NCBI GenBank assembly: GCA_009778425.1
Contig: WRJU01000193.1
Location: 1 to 9,784, forward strand
Length of the DNA: 9,784 bases
Direction: 5' to 3'
From: Pseudomonadota bacterium
GTDB taxonomy: Bacteria; Pseudomonadota; Gammaproteobacteria; Burkholderiales; Rhodocyclaceae
The notes beneath the pieces are model-generated. The model was given only the letters and a program-made list of their open reading frames with translations. It made no database searches and was not told the DNA's origin. Positions 1 to 6,024 of this stretch are shown here, piece by piece. Position numbers and translations under genes: made by a program. Every line of letters begins with the position of its first letter. The first letter of the stretch is position 1.

Positions 1-94
1 TGCCGCCGAAGTAGCGCAGCGCGGAGCGTTGGACTTCGCGCGTCGGCGTGGGCGGGGCTTCCTGGTTGTTAAAGATCGTTGCTGCTTGAGGCAT
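1..94 (-). CDS. N-terminus of probable D12-class adenine-N6 DNA methyltransferase (partial)
   Basis: Only the first 31 codons are present; the gene runs off the left edge. It starts at the ATG at 92-94. An AAAGGAG ribosome binding site at 102-108 lies 7 nt upstream. The visible protein has a polar, proline-containing leader, then SALRYFGG at residues 24-31. Dam/D12-family adenine methyltransferases begin with this kind of segment, where the Y-x-GGK stretch helps form the S-adenosylmethionine site. The Lys would be the next residue, outside the window. The start overlaps the com 3' end by 26 bp, as mom overlaps com in phage Mu. From this position I infer a late phage DNA-modification enzyme that replaces mom. 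The family call rests on one short motif plus context, so another modification enzyme is possible. Confidence 0.6.
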   Translation of the reverse strand, partial: MPQAATIFNNQEAPPTPTREVQRSALRYFGG

Positions 95-260
95 GGAGCG
101 TCTCCTTTCGGGGTGACGCTCTTGGGCGTTCAGGTTGGCGGCTCTCGGCCTTCAGTACGTTGAACGTGCCGCACCTTGGGCACTTGATGGCCAAGTGCCG
201 ATAATCGGCCTCTGCCAGTTTTTTACTGCATTGTCCGCATCGGACTTCCACTGTTTTCAT
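69..260 (-). CDS. com: Com-like zinc-finger translational activator
   Basis: A 63-residue protein with two Cys pairs, C8-x2-C11 and C27-x2-C30 (the latter as CPRC), and a basic, Pro/Ser-rich tail. Mu Com has this size and a C-x2-C zinc knuckle of the same type. In Mu, Com binds the com-mom mRNA and opens a hairpin that hides the mom start region. Here the next gene starts 26 bp before the com stop, and its ribosome binding site is inside a perfect hairpin at 96-121, so the same role is likely. The ATG at 258-260 is the only sensible start because an in-frame TGA lies 12 nt upstream. The nearest strong Shine-Dalgarno (GGAGG) is 19 nt away and better placed for a 16-codon overlapping ORF. The GATC sites that control the Mu mom promoter are not present between 261 and 389. 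Confidence 0.85.
   Translation of the reverse strand: MKTVEVRCGQCSKKLAEADYRHLAIKCPRCGTFNVLKAESRQPERPRASPRKETLHASSSNDL
96..121 (-). promoter_or_regulatory. Hairpin occluding the methyltransferase ribosome binding site (candidate Com target)
   Basis: On the minus strand GAGCGTC (115-121) is followed by 12 nt and then GACGCTC (96-102): a perfect 7-bp stem. Two further C-G pairs are possible across the loop after an A-A mismatch. The AAAGGAG Shine-Dalgarno (102-108) is in the loop and 3' stem, and the stem ends one base before the ATG. This is the arrangement of the Mu mom translation-inhibitor stem. The pairing is seen in the sequence; control by Com is inferred from Mu. Confidence 0.7.
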
Positions 261-273
261 GTTGTGCGTTCAT
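223..273 (-). CDS. Possible 16-codon leader ORF overlapping the com start
   Basis: The ATG at 271-273 has a GGAGG Shine-Dalgarno 6 nt upstream (280-284), the best ribosome binding site in the com leader. It encodes MNAQHENSGSPMRTMQ and stops at 223-225, inside com and in another reading frame. The com ATG (258-260) lies within this ORF, so com could be translated by coupling or reinitiation. There is no evidence beyond start, spacing and layout. It may be fortuitous, with the ribosome binding site serving com from an unusual 19-nt distance. Confidence 0.3.
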   Translation of the reverse strand: MNAQHENSGSPMRTMQ

Positions 274-389
274 CTGTAGCCTCCGCGCCGCTGTGTGCAC
301 AGCACGGTGCCTCGGCCAAACGCAGCTATCTCTGCGGGCGGTGGCCCCGGCTGGTGTTCGCTGCACCTTCCGGGGTCGCACCGTCTCTT
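261..389. other. gpG-com intergenic region with inverted repeats
   Basis: This 129-bp gap separates the gpG stop from the com start. It holds an inverted repeat GCTGTG-TG-CACAGC at 290-303 and a second pair, CCCCGG (345-350) and CCGGGG (370-375), with a 19-nt spacer. Neither is followed by a run of T on the minus strand, so they are not classic terminators. Either could be an operator or mRNA structure in the com leader. I cannot identify a convincing promoter by eye. Confidence 0.35.
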
Positions 390-860
390 TTATTCGATCC
401 CCCCTTCAATCGCCCGCGCAATGGTGCGCTCGATGGCTTCCATGTCTTCGTCGGACACGCCCAGGAAGGGGCGCGGAGGGATAGCCACTTTCCTGCCCCG
501 GCCAGCGCGGTTCGTGCCGAACTGGTGGGCGTGTGCGCCCTGGCGGTTGGTTCCAATGGCAAGGCCGTCTGGCAGGATGCGGACGTTGAGGGTGGTTTTC
601 AGCGTCCCAGTGTCGATCAATGGTTTGGAGCCGCTGCGCCCGCGCGCGCGCCGGATGGCAAGGGTGACGGTGGAAAGCGGTGCCCATTGCGAGCCGTCCG
701 GGGCGATGCCCTGGATCATGCGCTGGCGCGTGGAGTACAGCATGTCTTCGCCGACCTCTTTCATGGTGTCGGCGAAACCGTCCGGAGACACGGCGTTTGA
801 CAGGGCTTTTAAGAGGCTTTGAATGCGCTCTGAATCAAATTCGATGGTGAAGTCTGGCAT
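390..860 (-). CDS. G: gpG-like phage virion morphogenesis protein
   Basis: A 156-residue protein of the Mu gpG / phage virion morphogenesis (tail completion, P2 gpS-like) family, which acts at the head-tail junction during assembly. Family landmarks are PDGSQWAPLS (54-63), the basic stretch after it, PLIDTGTL (80-87), HAHQFG (110-115) and IPPRPFLGVS (127-136). The length is normal for the family. It follows MuF, as gpG does in Mu. The leader has only a weak Shine-Dalgarno (AGGGCG about 17 nt before the ATG). The 122-bp gap upstream of it is unusual for this compact region and contains a tRNA-like sequence on the opposite strand. In Mu the next genes would be the protease/scaffold and capsid; here com follows. 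Confidence 0.9.
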   Translation of the reverse strand: MPDFTIEFDSERIQSLLKALSNAVSPDGFADTMKEVGEDMLYSTRQRMIQGIAPDGSQWAPLSTVTLAIRRARGRSGSKPLIDTGTLKTTLNVRILPDGLAIGTNRQGAHAHQFGTNRAGRGRKVAIPPRPFLGVSDEDMEAIERTIARAIEGGIE

Positions 861-883
861 GGATATTTACCGTGCTACGCCCT

Positions 884-896
884 ATACTTCAAGTAT
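884..896. repeat. 13-nt palindrome ATACTT-C-AAGTAT
   Basis: A perfect 6-bp inverted repeat with a one-base centre in the MuF-gpG gap, AT-rich in a GC-rich region. It lies directly upstream of the tRNA-like sequence on the plus strand and 24 nt upstream of the gpG start on the minus strand. It could be a protein-binding site for either direction. It does not fit the Mu C-activator dyad (TTAT-N6-ATAA). Confidence 0.3.
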
Positions 897-898
897 CT

Positions 899-977
899 GG
901 CGGTGACTGCCTGGAAAGTCGGAAAACAGGATAGTTGAACACTCGCTATGTATGGGGTTCGATCCCCCGCACCGCCA
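899..977 (+). tRNA. tRNA-like sequence or decayed tRNA (possible GAA anticodon)
   Basis: A perfect 7-bp acceptor-type stem pairs GGCGGTG (899-905) with CACCGCC (970-976), followed by A at position 73. The T arm is TGGGG-TTCGATC-CCCCG (953-969), with the invariant TTCGA. Between them, AGTCGGAA (917-924) matches the D-loop consensus and TTGAACA (935-941) has the form of an anticodon loop with U33 and GAA. Against a working tRNA: position 8 is not U in the simple alignment, about 5 extra nt lie after the acceptor stem, the D stem does not pair, and only three of the five anticodon-stem pairs form. CCA is not encoded. It lies antisense to the phage operon in the 122-bp MuF-gpG gap. I read it as a tRNA remnant or tRNA mimic. 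Confidence 0.4.
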
Positions 978-982
978 GCCTC

Positions 983-2209
983 CTACAGCGCCTCCCATAT
1001 GCCCCCCTTGATGGATGCGGCGACGTCCTCGGCGCTTACCCTGAATGCCGTGTCGATCTGGTTGTGGGGCGTTTTCTTGAGTTGCGCCGGGTTGAACTCA
1101 ACGGCAATCTTCGTGAGGGCATCCGAGCCGTCCGCCACAAAAATCAGATTTCCAGATCGGGTGTCATGGTAAATGCGCTTCGTGTTCGCAAGGATACGCG
1201 GCAACGCCCGCCACTCTTCCTCTGTCAGGCCATTCTGTGCCGCTTCGTGCCGCTTTTGCTTCCTCCCGACAACGAGCCTGTCGGCTAAGGCAATCTCCGC
1301 TGTCTTCGGGATAGGAAGTTTTCTTGCTGTCAGTTTGCTGATCGTCTCAGTGGAAAGCGCCCCGATAACAGCAGACCTTCCGCGAATAACAGGGTCTTTT
1401 AACCAAGACTCCAGCGTCCCGTACCACTGCAATTCACGCTCCATATCTATTGCCGGTGCAAGCGCCTCCCACATTGCCGCGCCGATTCGGGCATCAAGTT
1501 TGAAGAGTTTCTGTTCGAGGAGATAGGCGAGCGGCGTTGCGCCCTTTGCCCCCGGCGCGTAGTCCCACCCCTTGCCGATGCCGGGAGGCATGCCTGTCTT
1601 CGGGTCGGGCACGTCCCACCCTTTTGGCGGGGCGGTGGCGGCATCCTTTTCGGGCGCGGGGACGGCGCGGACGGTGCAGCCGCACCCCCAGCCGTTCGGC
1701 GGGTAGTTGGTCTCCCAGAAAGGGTGGCCGTGAGGCAGGGTCAGGCGGGCGTCGCCCCATGCCTTGTGCTCTTTGCGGGCATGCTCCGCGCCGGAATGAA
1801 CGTACTGCCAGTACGGGCGGCGCTTCAGCAAGCCGGGGTCGGTGAGTTGGGCGTAACGCCCTGCTGCGTAGCTGGTGCGTAGGTTTGTCTCGTAGATGAC
1901 GCGGGTGCGCCATGCTTCGCCCGCTTTCGTGCCTTCGCCCGTCCAGCCGTGCCAGCCGTGTTTCTCAACGATGTTGCGGAAATCCTTTCTGAAATCATCG
2001 ACGCCCAACCCGGCCTTGATCTTGTCTTCAACAGCCCTGTGCAGGTCGTTTATCAGATCGGCTTTTTGCGCCCCCGCCACGATGAAAGCGCGGTCGTGCG
2101 CGGATTTCTTGATGTCATCCCACCGTTCGGTCGGCAGGTTGAGCTTGCGGCGCAGGAAGTCGGCCTGCTCGGCAAAACTTTGCCCAAACGCGCCCTGGAT
2201 GCCGGTCAC
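983..2209 (-). CDS. MuF / gp30-like head morphogenesis protein with C-terminal nuclease-like domain
   Basis: A 408-residue minor capsid/head morphogenesis protein of the Mu F-like (SPP1 gp7) family, which works with the portal in building the head. The N-terminal half carries the family signature: RWDDIKKSAHDRAFIVAGA (29-47), then YETNLRTSYAAGRY (106-119), YVHSGAEHARKEHKAWG (136-152), and HPFWETNYPPNGWGCGC (162-178) with its Cys pair. The C-terminal part (about 295-408) is additional. It has H321, an LP-x-IL segment, RIYHDTRSGNLIFV (345-358) and a terminal TAFRVS segment (387-392), resembling the barnase/EndoU/colicin/RelE-like nuclease domains (PBECR) often fused to MuF proteins. That assignment is from memory of the family and is moderate. 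The start is GTG at 2207-2209, 4 nt after GGGAGG. That ribosome binding site lies in a repeat hairpin. An ATG-TGA one-codon ORF overlaps the start. Confidence 0.88.
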   Translation of the reverse strand: MTGIQGAFGQSFAEQADFLRRKLNLPTERWDDIKKSAHDRAFIVAGAQKADLINDLHRAVEDKIKAGLGVDDFRKDFRNIVEKHGWHGWTGEGTKAGEAWRTRVIYETNLRTSYAAGRYAQLTDPGLLKRRPYWQYVHSGAEHARKEHKAWGDARLTLPHGHPFWETNYPPNGWGCGCTVRAVPAPEKDAATAPPKGWDVPDPKTGMPPGIGKGWDYAPGAKGATPLAYLLEQKLFKLDARIGAAMWEALAPAIDMERELQWYGTLESWLKDPVIRGRSAVIGALSTETISKLTARKLPIPKTAEIALADRLVVGRKQKRHEAAQNGLTEEEWRALPRILANTKRIYHDTRSGNLIFVADGSDALTKIAVEFNPAQLKKTPHNQIDTAFRVSAEDVAASIKGGIWEAL

Positions 2210-2210
2210 A

Positions 2211-2288
2211 TTGCCTCCCGCCGAGCCGCCTCAAGGGAGGCAAACGCCCCCTCGGGGGGCAGCGAACGAATGTGAGCGTGGGGGCTCA
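2211..2288 (-). repeat. 78-nt structured intergenic repeat, copy A (portal stop to MuF start)
   Basis: Identical to copy B (8309-8386) at 68 of 78 positions with no gaps. One end is the TGA stop of the portal gene (2286-2288). The other end is a 9-bp perfect inverted repeat, TTGCCTCCC (2211-2219) and GGGAGGCAA (2235-2243), around a conserved 15-nt loop. Between them is a second hairpin, GCCCCC-TCG-GGGGGC (2246-2260). No T run follows, so it is not a standard intrinsic terminator. On the mRNA the MuF Shine-Dalgarno lies in the 3' arm of the 9-bp stem. Confidence 0.85.
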
Positions 2289-3845
2289 TTTTTGGGCCTC
2301 GATCTCCGCGCGCCCGTGCAGGTCAAGCGCGGAAAAGGCGGTTGCGAGCTTTTCCACCACGCTTGTTCCGTCCAGTTCCGGGAAAGCGGCGAGCAGCATT
2401 TCGCGGAATTCTTCGAGCGACCCCGCCGCCCCCAGCATGGCTTCGATCTTGCCGAGCCACGCGCCGACGCCGGCGTGGGTGTCGGCCATCAAGCGGTCGA
2501 CGGAGAGCGCCGCCGCGTCTGTGGGGCGGTTATGCCTTGCCAGCGCCGCTTGCCGTTTGAGGCCGGCAAAAGGCTCGCCCCAGGCTTGGCTGCCCGCCGC
2601 TTTCTTGAGGGTTTCGTCGCCTTCGGCGGCGCGGGGGATTTGCATGGCCTTATGCGCCCATCCGAGTTCGATCTCCATGCCGATCTCGACGGCCTGCGCC
2701 AAGACTTTAACCATCTTCTCCTGATCGACGGTCTCTTCGGTCAGGTACGTGAAGGCTGGAAGCCGATTTTCCGGTAAAAGGCCGTTGATCAGGCAGATCG
2801 GGCGGATCAACTGGCGCGTGATCGACGGCTCGATCTGGCGGATGTCGTGCAGCATGATCTCGCGCCGCACATGGTCATGGACTTCGCCCAGGGCGTTCGT
2901 GCTGGTCTTTCCGTCGGCTTGGGATGTAAGCGTGCCGCCCAGGATGGCGATGGACTGTTTCCTCTCCCAGTATTCGACGGCAGATAGGAAATCCGTAACC
3001 GTGCCGCTGTTCTTCGCCTCGATGAACTCGATCTCCATCGTGGCGGGGATTACCCCCGCGCCGTCATGGCCGATATTGCGAACGGCGCGCAGGAGCGCGT
3101 CACGCTCTTTGTCGCCAAGCCCCGCCGGGTATTTGCCCAAGCGCAGCGGCAAGCCGTAAACCTCAAGGAAGCGCTGCATGTCCCGGACGTTGTACTGTTT
3201 GTAGGCATACGTCCAGGCGAGCACCCGGAACAGCGCGGAGGATTCGATGTAGCCGGATTTTGCGCGGTGCTCATGGATGACCCAGCCCCATTCGCGCAAG
3301 GGTTCCGGGATGCCGTCCTTGAGGTATTGGAGTTCGCCTGCGTCTGTGCCCTGGTTGATGACGCGGAACATGCGCTGAGGTACCCAGTCGATTGAGCGCG
3401 GGAGCCACGCTTCGCCCGCGCGCCAGTCGATCTCCAGCGCGACAAACCCTTTGCCGATGGCGTCAGTGATGTCGTATTGAGCGTCCTCGAAGCGCGGGAT
3501 GCACCGCAGCATGTCAGCCAGTTCATCCGTGCGGGCGAGTTCGGACTCTGATGCGTCTTCTGGCGGCACAAGCTGCCAGCCCAAGCCGGTAACGGAACGC
3601 CGCCGCTTGGCAAGCTCGCCGAAGATGTGCGCGTCCTGTTCCTCGATCAATTCAAAGAGCGAAGCCTGTCCGGTGATTTCGCCCTGGTCGGCGGCGGCGA
3701 ATGCCCGCGCCAGCACGGAAGGGTCGAGCGTGGACACGCTCGCGTAGTTGAGCGCAAGCGCCGAGGCGGAACGCGGGGAGGATTGCGGGGTTTTAAGCCG
3801 CGCTATGTTGAATTTCGAGAGCGCGGCGCGGAGGCCTTTAATCAT
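2286..3845 (-). CDS. Mu-like portal protein (gp29-like, DUF935)
   Basis: A 519-residue portal protein, the dodecameric ring at the capsid vertex through which DNA is packaged. It belongs to the DUF935/Mu gp29 family. Landmarks are LFELIEEQDAHIFGELAKRR (63-82), GLGWQLVPP (87-95), VPQRMFRV (155-162), YGLPLRLGKYPAGLGDKERD (230-249) and the ILGGTLTSQADGKTS segment (301-315). A coiled or helical C-terminal region runs from 370 onward. I chose the ATG at 3843-3845: it overlaps the TerL stop by 8 nt and has GGGA 8 to 9 nt upstream. Upstream in-frame starts at 3863 and 3866 lack a Shine-Dalgarno. The gene ends exactly at the 78-nt repeat, whose last three bases form its TGA. Confidence 0.92.
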   Translation of the reverse strand: MIKGLRAALSKFNIARLKTPQSSPRSASALALNYASVSTLDPSVLARAFAAADQGEITGQASLFELIEEQDAHIFGELAKRRRSVTGLGWQLVPPEDASESELARTDELADMLRCIPRFEDAQYDITDAIGKGFVALEIDWRAGEAWLPRSIDWVPQRMFRVINQGTDAGELQYLKDGIPEPLREWGWVIHEHRAKSGYIESSALFRVLAWTYAYKQYNVRDMQRFLEVYGLPLRLGKYPAGLGDKERDALLRAVRNIGHDGAGVIPATMEIEFIEAKNSGTVTDFLSAVEYWERKQSIAILGGTLTSQADGKTSTNALGEVHDHVRREIMLHDIRQIEPSITRQLIRPICLINGLLPENRLPAFTYLTEETVDQEKMVKVLAQAVEIGMEIELGWAHKAMQIPRAAEGDETLKKAAGSQAWGEPFAGLKRQAALARHNRPTDAAALSVDRLMADTHAGVGAWLGKIEAMLGAAGSLEEFREMLLAAFPELDGTSVVEKLATAFSALDLHGRAEIEAQK

Positions 3846-5532
3846 CGTCGTTTTCCCAATCATCAAATGGGCTTGCCGTGGTGTTTTGTGCGCCCCGGCA
3901 AGCTACGCGCCTACGGCTAACCTTTACCGGGGTGTAGCTGTATTCGCCCGCGTATTGCGTGGCGAGCCGCCAGAGCTTTTCCAGCGCGTCGGGGCCGTCG
4001 TCATGGTCGGCTTCCGGCCAGAATTTCAACTGCTCGACCAATACGCCCTGGCTGCGGTGGAGCCGGATTTTTCCATTGGCAACATGGGGCTGGAGGCTCA
4101 CGATGCGCAGCGCCTTTTCTACGTTCTCCGGCATGGGCACGCCGGGGAACGGGATGCCCGCCCTGGCTGCCCGTTTTAGAAGTTCGGTGTAGAGGAACTC
4201 CTGGAACTGGACGGTTTCAACGCCCCAGGCAACGCAGCGGTATTCGGCCTGCAGCGCAATTGCCCGCTCGATGATGGAATCCGGCACACGGCGGGAGATG
4301 TCTGCTTCGACGACATCGAGCGTCATGGCCTCGCGCGAAAATCCCCCGACAAGGATGGCGGACGGGTCGCGCGCCTTGCCGCGTTTGCCAAGGCTGGGGT
4401 CGATGGCTCCGAAGAATATCCAGTCCGCGCGGCGGTCGACCCAGAACTGAACCGTCCGGAAAGGTGCGGCGTCGTCGTTCCCGGCTTCGTTCTGCTGCTC
4501 CTGGTTGAATGCGTCGTGGTCAGTCGCCCGCATGCACATGAGCCGGTAGAGCGGGCGCACTTGCGGCCATGAGACCACTGCGCCCGCTTCCATTTCCCGC
4601 TTGTGCCGCCGGTAGAACGCCAGCGCGTCGGCTTCGGCCTCTTCGCGGGCTTCGTCCGAATCGCCGCCGGTATAGATCGCTTCCCACTTTTCCCACAGCG
4701 CCATGTCGTCCGGCCACCGCATGACGCTCTTGAACACGCGCCGCCGCCAGCCGGGTTTGCGGCTCACGCGGTTGATCGCCGCGTCGTAGTGGAGCGACGT
4801 GCCGACCCAGAACACGTCCATGCCGCCGGACGGCCCCGCCAGCCCGAGCACGGCGGAGAGCACGTACTTTTCCACCTTGTCGCGCTGGGTTTTGTCCCGG
4901 ACGTTTTCGTCGTTTTCCAGATCGTCAAGGAAGATCAGGTCGGGGCGGTGCGGGCCGTGTTTCATGCCACGGATTTTCTTGCCCGTGCCGCCGATCCGCA
5001 GCTTCACGTTGTTCGCAGTGATCGCCGTCGTCGCCTGCCAGACACGCCCCCGGCCAGTAACCTCCGGAAAATCCATGAGCAGTCGCGGGTTGGTGTCCAG
5101 TTCCGCCTTGATCGACTCAAGCATCTCGGCGGCCTGTTCCTCGGTGTTCATGATGATGCCGATCATGTGCTTCCTGTTTGTGAGGATGCACCAGAGGCTG
5201 CCAAGCTGAGTTTCGTAGGTGGATTTGGCCTCGCCGCGCGGGGCTTGATGGACTTCGCGCCCGTCGGCTTCTCCATCAATCACTTCCGGCAGGCGCTTGA
5301 AGATGAACTCATGGAAGGCGGAAAAATGCGCCGTTGGGACGTAGTGCGGGAAATAGGTCTGACAGAAAAACTTGTAGTCCCGGCTTGCGCGTTCGCGCCG
5401 TGCCCTGGACGCTGCGGCGTCAACGGGGAATGTTTCGCACTTCAGTTCAATCGTGCGGCGCATCTCTTCGCCCAGGCGGAAGAGCCTTTCTTCAAACTCG
5501 CGCCGGGTGCGGATTTCTTCGAGATCAGCCAT
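3838..5532 (-). CDS. Large terminase subunit (Mu gp28-like)
   Basis: A 564-residue packaging motor: an N-terminal ATPase that pumps DNA and a C-terminal RNase H-fold nuclease that cuts it. The Walker A-like loop is APRGEAKST (97-105) and Walker B is LIFLDD (199-204). The coupling region is FWVGTSLHYD (241-250). The nuclease acidic residues are D378 in FGAIDPS, E439 in WGVETVQF, and D509/D515 in DHDDGPDAL. The length fits Mu gp28. The start is the ATG at 5530-5532, which overlaps the small-terminase stop by 8 nt and has GGGGAA 5 nt upstream. An in-frame ATG 33 nt earlier would extend the protein into the TerS gene and is less likely. The portal gene overlaps its end, so TerS, TerL and portal are probably translated as a coupled unit. 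Confidence 0.95.
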   Translation of the reverse strand: MADLEEIRTRREFEERLFRLGEEMRRTIELKCETFPVDAAASRARRERASRDYKFFCQTYFPHYVPTAHFSAFHEFIFKRLPEVIDGEADGREVHQAPRGEAKSTYETQLGSLWCILTNRKHMIGIIMNTEEQAAEMLESIKAELDTNPRLLMDFPEVTGRGRVWQATTAITANNVKLRIGGTGKKIRGMKHGPHRPDLIFLDDLENDENVRDKTQRDKVEKYVLSAVLGLAGPSGGMDVFWVGTSLHYDAAINRVSRKPGWRRRVFKSVMRWPDDMALWEKWEAIYTGGDSDEAREEAEADALAFYRRHKREMEAGAVVSWPQVRPLYRLMCMRATDHDAFNQEQQNEAGNDDAAPFRTVQFWVDRRADWIFFGAIDPSLGKRGKARDPSAILVGGFSREAMTLDVVEADISRRVPDSIIERAIALQAEYRCVAWGVETVQFQEFLYTELLKRAARAGIPFPGVPMPENVEKALRIVSLQPHVANGKIRLHRSQGVLVEQLKFWPEADHDDGPDALEKLWRLATQYAGEYSYTPVKVSRRRVACRGAQNTTASPFDDWENDDD

Positions 5533-6019
5533 AGCGTTTCCCCAAAATCGCACCGACCTCTTCAAGGTGCGGGGAAAGCGCCTTCAAAGCGGCCTTATCG
5601 TTGGCAGCAAGGTAGTCCGCCAGCGTTTTCAGGGTGTCGAGCGCCACAGACAGCCCGGAATAGGCGGGATTCACGCGGGCGAAAGCGCGGCTGAATTTGG
5701 CATAGGCGTCTGCCAACTGGGCGAGCAACTGCGCCTTTTCAGCGGCGGCGATCTGCGCGGCTTCGAGCTCGCGCGTCGTGACAATCACTTGGCGCGCAAA
5801 ATCTTCGACCAGGAGCTTATTCAGGTCATCGACGCCCTGCTCGGAGACACGGTAGGCAGCGCGCGCCGTATCCCAGTCGTCGCCCTTCTGCCCTGCCTTG
5901 GCTTTCCAGTCCCGCGCGGTCTCATAGGGCACATTCGCCGTGACCGCCGCGCCGGAGAGCGGCATGCCTTCGATGTAGAGGGCGCGCAGCTTGGCGCGGG
6001 TCTCGGCGGGATAAGCCAT
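5525..6019 (-). CDS. DUF1804 protein, probable small terminase subunit (gp27 position)
   Basis: A 164-residue protein. Residues 5-40 form a helix-turn-helix of the DUF1804 type (AYPAETRAKLRALYIEG, then AAVTANVPYETARDWK), followed by the family's GDDWDTARAAYRVSEQGVDD segment (46-65). The rest is largely helical. It sits immediately before TerL, where Mu-like phages have the small terminase, so I infer that it recognises phage DNA ends and loads TerL. A short AAGG Shine-Dalgarno lies 4 nt before the ATG, and the preceding gene stops 5 nt upstream. The family name is confident; the terminase role is inferred from position and HTH. Confidence 0.85.
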   Translation of the reverse strand: MAYPAETRAKLRALYIEGMPLSGAAVTANVPYETARDWKAKAGQKGDDWDTARAAYRVSEQGVDDLNKLLVEDFARQVIVTTRELEAAQIAAAEKAQLLAQLADAYAKFSRAFARVNPAYSGLSVALDTLKTLADYLAANDKAALKALSPHLEEVGAILGKRYG

Positions 6020-6024
6020 CTGCC

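Noticed and set aside
899..977. tmRNA 3' end or a complete functional tRNA
   Set aside because: There is no tmRNA 5' domain or tag sequence nearby. D-stem and anticodon-stem pairing is too poor to call an intact tRNA.
2246..2260. GC hairpin as an intrinsic terminator
   Set aside because: The stem GCCCCC/GGGGGC is strong, but no U tract follows on the minus-strand transcript. The same holds for copy B at 8344-8358.
1896..2777. Plus-strand ORF of 293 codons
   Set aside because: It crosses the portal and MuF genes and repeat A on the opposite strand and shows no recognisable family. Lack of antisense stop codons reflects high GC.
4603..5694. Plus-strand ORF of 363 codons opposite the large terminase
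   Set aside because: It lies fully antisense to TerL, which has all motor and nuclease motifs. Its translation is Arg/Pro/Ala-rich with no domain, as expected for shadow frames in GC-rich DNA.
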